Assembly: GCA_023260355.1 (NCBI GenBank)
Contig: JALQVJ010000119.1
Coordinates: 1-8,449, forward strand
Length of the DNA: 8,449 bases
Direction: 5' to 3'
Source: Burkholderiaceae bacterium
GTDB lineage: Bacteria > Pseudomonadota > Gammaproteobacteria > Burkholderiales > Burkholderiaceae_C
Each line of letters begins with the position of its first letter. The first letter of the stretch is position 1. Both the position numbers and the translations under genes were made by a program. The notes beneath the pieces were generated by a model. It saw only the letters and a program-made list of their open reading frames with translations. It was not told where the DNA came from and made no database searches. Shown here piece by piece: positions 7,155 through 8,449 of this stretch.

Positions 7155-7970
7155 ATGAACACACCTCCTGCCATGCTGGCTCAGTCTGTCGTTCGGCACG
7201 AGTCTGGCGTGGCGGTGACCCAAAGCGACTGGTTGGTGCAAGAGGTCCCGGTCGCCATGGTCTTCAACGGGGTGTCACATGCCGTCATGATGGCGACGCC
7301 ATCGGACTTGGAGGATTTCGCCCGGGGGTTTGCTTGGACCGAGGGGATCGTCCAAGACGTCCACGAGTGGTTGGATGTCGAGATCGTTGAGGAACCGATT
7401 GGCATCCGATTGGAGATCGCTGTGGCAGCGGCTTGCGAGTGGCGCATGAAAGAGCGCCGCCGCCAACTCGCAGGTCGAACTGGCTGTGGTTTGTGCGGCA
7501 TCGAGCAACTCGCGCACATCCAGCTCAACCCCACACCCGTGCCACCCACTGTGGTTCAAGTCTCTCAAATGCTCGAGGTGTTGGCGACACTTGCCGCCTC
7601 CCAGCCCCTGCAGCAACACACCGGGGCGGCGCATGCGGCGGCCTGGGTGGATCTTGAGCACGGTCCCCTTTGGGTTCGCGAGGACGTGGGCCGCCACAAC
7701 GCCCTTGACAAAGCGATTGGCGCAGCATTGGCTGGCAAGGCCGATCCTCAAATGGCGTGGTTGGCCATCACCAGCCGGGCGAGTTTTGAAATGGTGCAAA
7801 AGGCAAGCATGGCGGGCGTTGGCGCGCTGGCTGCCATTTCGGCGCCCACATCACTCGCCGTCTCCTGCGCAGAAAAAGCAGGTGTTGCCTTGGCTGGGTT
7901 TGTTCGCCCGCCGAAATGGGTGGCCTACACCTATCCTGAGCGCTGGCAGACCGCGCCTGCGGTGGCGTGA
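7155..7970 (+). CDS. fdsC: Formate dehydrogenase accessory sulfurtransferase FdsC (FdhD family)
   Basis: A 271-residue FdhD-family protein. Family members carry sulfur from a cysteine desulfurase to the molybdenum bis-MGD cofactor, a step needed for formate dehydrogenase activity. Visible signatures are the early WLVQEVPVAMVFNG strand, the persulfide-carrying pair Cys111-x2-Cys114 in RTGCGLCGIE, and the cofactor-binding block VREDVGRHNALDKAIG. ITSRASFEMVQKASMAGV follows toward the C-terminus. All expected key residues are present. The start is not fully settled: ATG at 7155 is preferred as the first ATG, but the in-frame GTG at 7149 has the purine run AAGG (7136-7139) 9 bases upstream and would add two residues. 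A TTG at 7140 is too close to that run. It lies 18 bases after fdsA and is the likely dedicated maturation factor for FdsA, hence fdsC. Confidence 0.93.
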   Translation: MNTPPAMLAQSVVRHESGVAVTQSDWLVQEVPVAMVFNGVSHAVMMATPSDLEDFARGFAWTEGIVQDVHEWLDVEIVEEPIGIRLEIAVAAACEWRMKERRRQLAGRTGCGLCGIEQLAHIQLNPTPVPPTVVQVSQMLEVLATLAASQPLQQHTGAAHAAAWVDLEHGPLWVREDVGRHNALDKAIGAALAGKADPQMAWLAITSRASFEMVQKASMAGVGALAAISAPTSLAVSCAEKAGVALAGFVRPPKWVAYTYPERWQTAPAVA

Positions 7971-7990
7971 TTCACTATCGAAAGCCTGAC

Positions 7991-8200
7991 ATGGAAACCG
8001 ACAAACTCGTGCACATGGCCAACCGCATCGCGGAGTTCTTCGAGTCTTTTCCCGACCGAGAAGAGGCGCGCTTGGGTGTCGCCCAGCACATCACCAAGTT
8101 TTGGACGCCCGATATGCGCGCGCAACTGCTGGCCGCGATGCAAAGCCAGCAAGCCAACGGGCTCAAGCCCTTGGTTCAGGAGGCGCTCGCCGGCGCCTAA
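7991..8200 (+). CDS. fdsD: NAD-dependent formate dehydrogenase delta subunit FdsD
   Basis: A 69-residue, cysteine-free, mainly helical protein. The segment LVHMANRIAEFFESFPDREE followed by VAQHITKFWTPDMR is characteristic of the FdsD delta-subunit family: the MANxI..FF helix, PDREEA turn, HI..FW.P.MR helix. Its role is less well defined than that of the other subunits. In Rhodobacter it has been linked to cofactor insertion or maturation together with FdsC, while in Cupriavidus the purified enzyme can contain or lose it. The ATG at 7991 is chosen because family similarity starts there and a weak purine run GAAAG (7980-7984) precedes it. A longer reading from GTG at 7967, which overlaps the fdsC stop as GTGA, would add eight residues and cannot be excluded. 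It is the last recognised gene of the operon. Confidence 0.88.
   Translation: METDKLVHMANRIAEFFESFPDREEARLGVAQHITKFWTPDMRAQLLAAMQSQQANGLKPLVQEALAGA
8181..8198 (+). repeat. Perfect 6-bp inverted repeat at the 3' end of fdsD
   Basis: AGGCGC (8181-8186) and GCGCCT (8193-8198) are exact reverse complements around a 6-base loop, and the stem runs into the TAA stop. No T-run follows, so it is not a typical intrinsic terminator. It could be chance in GC-rich coding DNA. Confidence 0.35.
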
Positions 8201-8449
8201 CCCGTCGCTCACGAGAAGCAATCTGCGGCCCGGAGGCGCCGGAGCCACGCCACCGCAAGAGGCCGCAGCTCCGCGGCTATGCCTGAGCCCGATTCGCCGC
8301 CGCAGCGTCTCGTGGCCGCCGCAGGCTACGCTCACCCGAGCCAAGCAGCTGACCCCATCGCCACCGGCGCACTTGCTGCCTGCCCCTTCAATGGGCCAAG
8401 CCCTTCAGTGATCCAGCGCGCTCGACCCGGCTGAGCCAAAGCCCATCAC
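8201..8449. other. GC-rich gene-less stretch with inverted and direct repeats
   Basis: I find no convincing gene here. The stretch contains an exact 8-bp inverted repeat (CTGCGGCC 8223-8230 with GGCCGCAG 8261-8268), a nested short stem (GCCGC 8263-8267 with GCGGC 8274-8278), and a 10-bp direct repeat GCCGCCGCAG at 8296-8305 and 8315-8324. The only + strand ATG frame of any size after fdsD (8279-8434, 51 codons, proline- and alanine-rich) has no ribosome site. The stretch may be a transcribed, structured 3' region of the fds operon or a copy of a dispersed intergenic repeat. No T-tract marks a classical terminator. The next gene would lie beyond the right edge. Confidence 0.5.

Noticed and set aside
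8279..8434. Small + strand frame of 51 codons in the right-hand tail.
   Set aside because: No ribosome site, low-complexity proline/alanine composition, and it overlaps the repeat-rich stretch; probably a chance frame in GC-rich DNA.

Overview
The window reads as a chromosomal segment of a Gram-negative betaproteobacterium. Burkholderiales is most likely, perhaps a Comamonadaceae-like lineage. This is inferred from the moderately high GC content, the codon usage, a lipid A-type acyltransferase and an fds-type NAD-dependent formate dehydrogenase operon in the gene order known from Cupriavidus. The first ~215 bases do not fit: they are about one third G+C, use AT-rich codons, and end abruptly inside the coding sequence of a polyamine-transporter permease.

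Layout, left to right, all genes on the + strand: (1) 1 to ~215, an AT-rich foreign segment with an open frame of unknown identity. (2) 221-331, the last 36 codons of a PotH-type permease, cut at its 5' side by the junction. (3) 336-1172, a complete PotI-type permease. (4) 1231-2106, an LpxL/HtrB-family acyltransferase. (5) 2189-8200, the compact operon fdsG-fdsB-fdsA-fdsC-fdsD. (6) 8201-8449, a GC-rich stretch rich in inverted and short direct repeats, with no gene I can support.

The fds genes form one functional unit. FdsA carries the molybdenum bis-MGD formate-oxidising site and a chain of Fe-S clusters. FdsG and FdsB form a NuoE/NuoF-like module that passes electrons through Fe-S clusters and FMN to NAD+. 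FdsC (FdhD family) matures the molybdenum cofactor by sulfuration. FdsD is the small delta subunit. The fdsG-fdsB and fdsB-fdsA junctions are ATGA stop-start overlaps, and fdsC and fdsD follow within about 20 bases, so translational coupling and one transcript are likely. The predicted product is the cytosolic, oxygen-tolerant formate dehydrogenase that makes NADH from formate. Residues equivalent to the known active-site Cys, His and Arg are all present.

I see no novel biological system here. The most notable anomaly is the sharp composition break near position 215, most simply an assembly chimera at a contig end. Second is the repeat-rich, gene-less right end.
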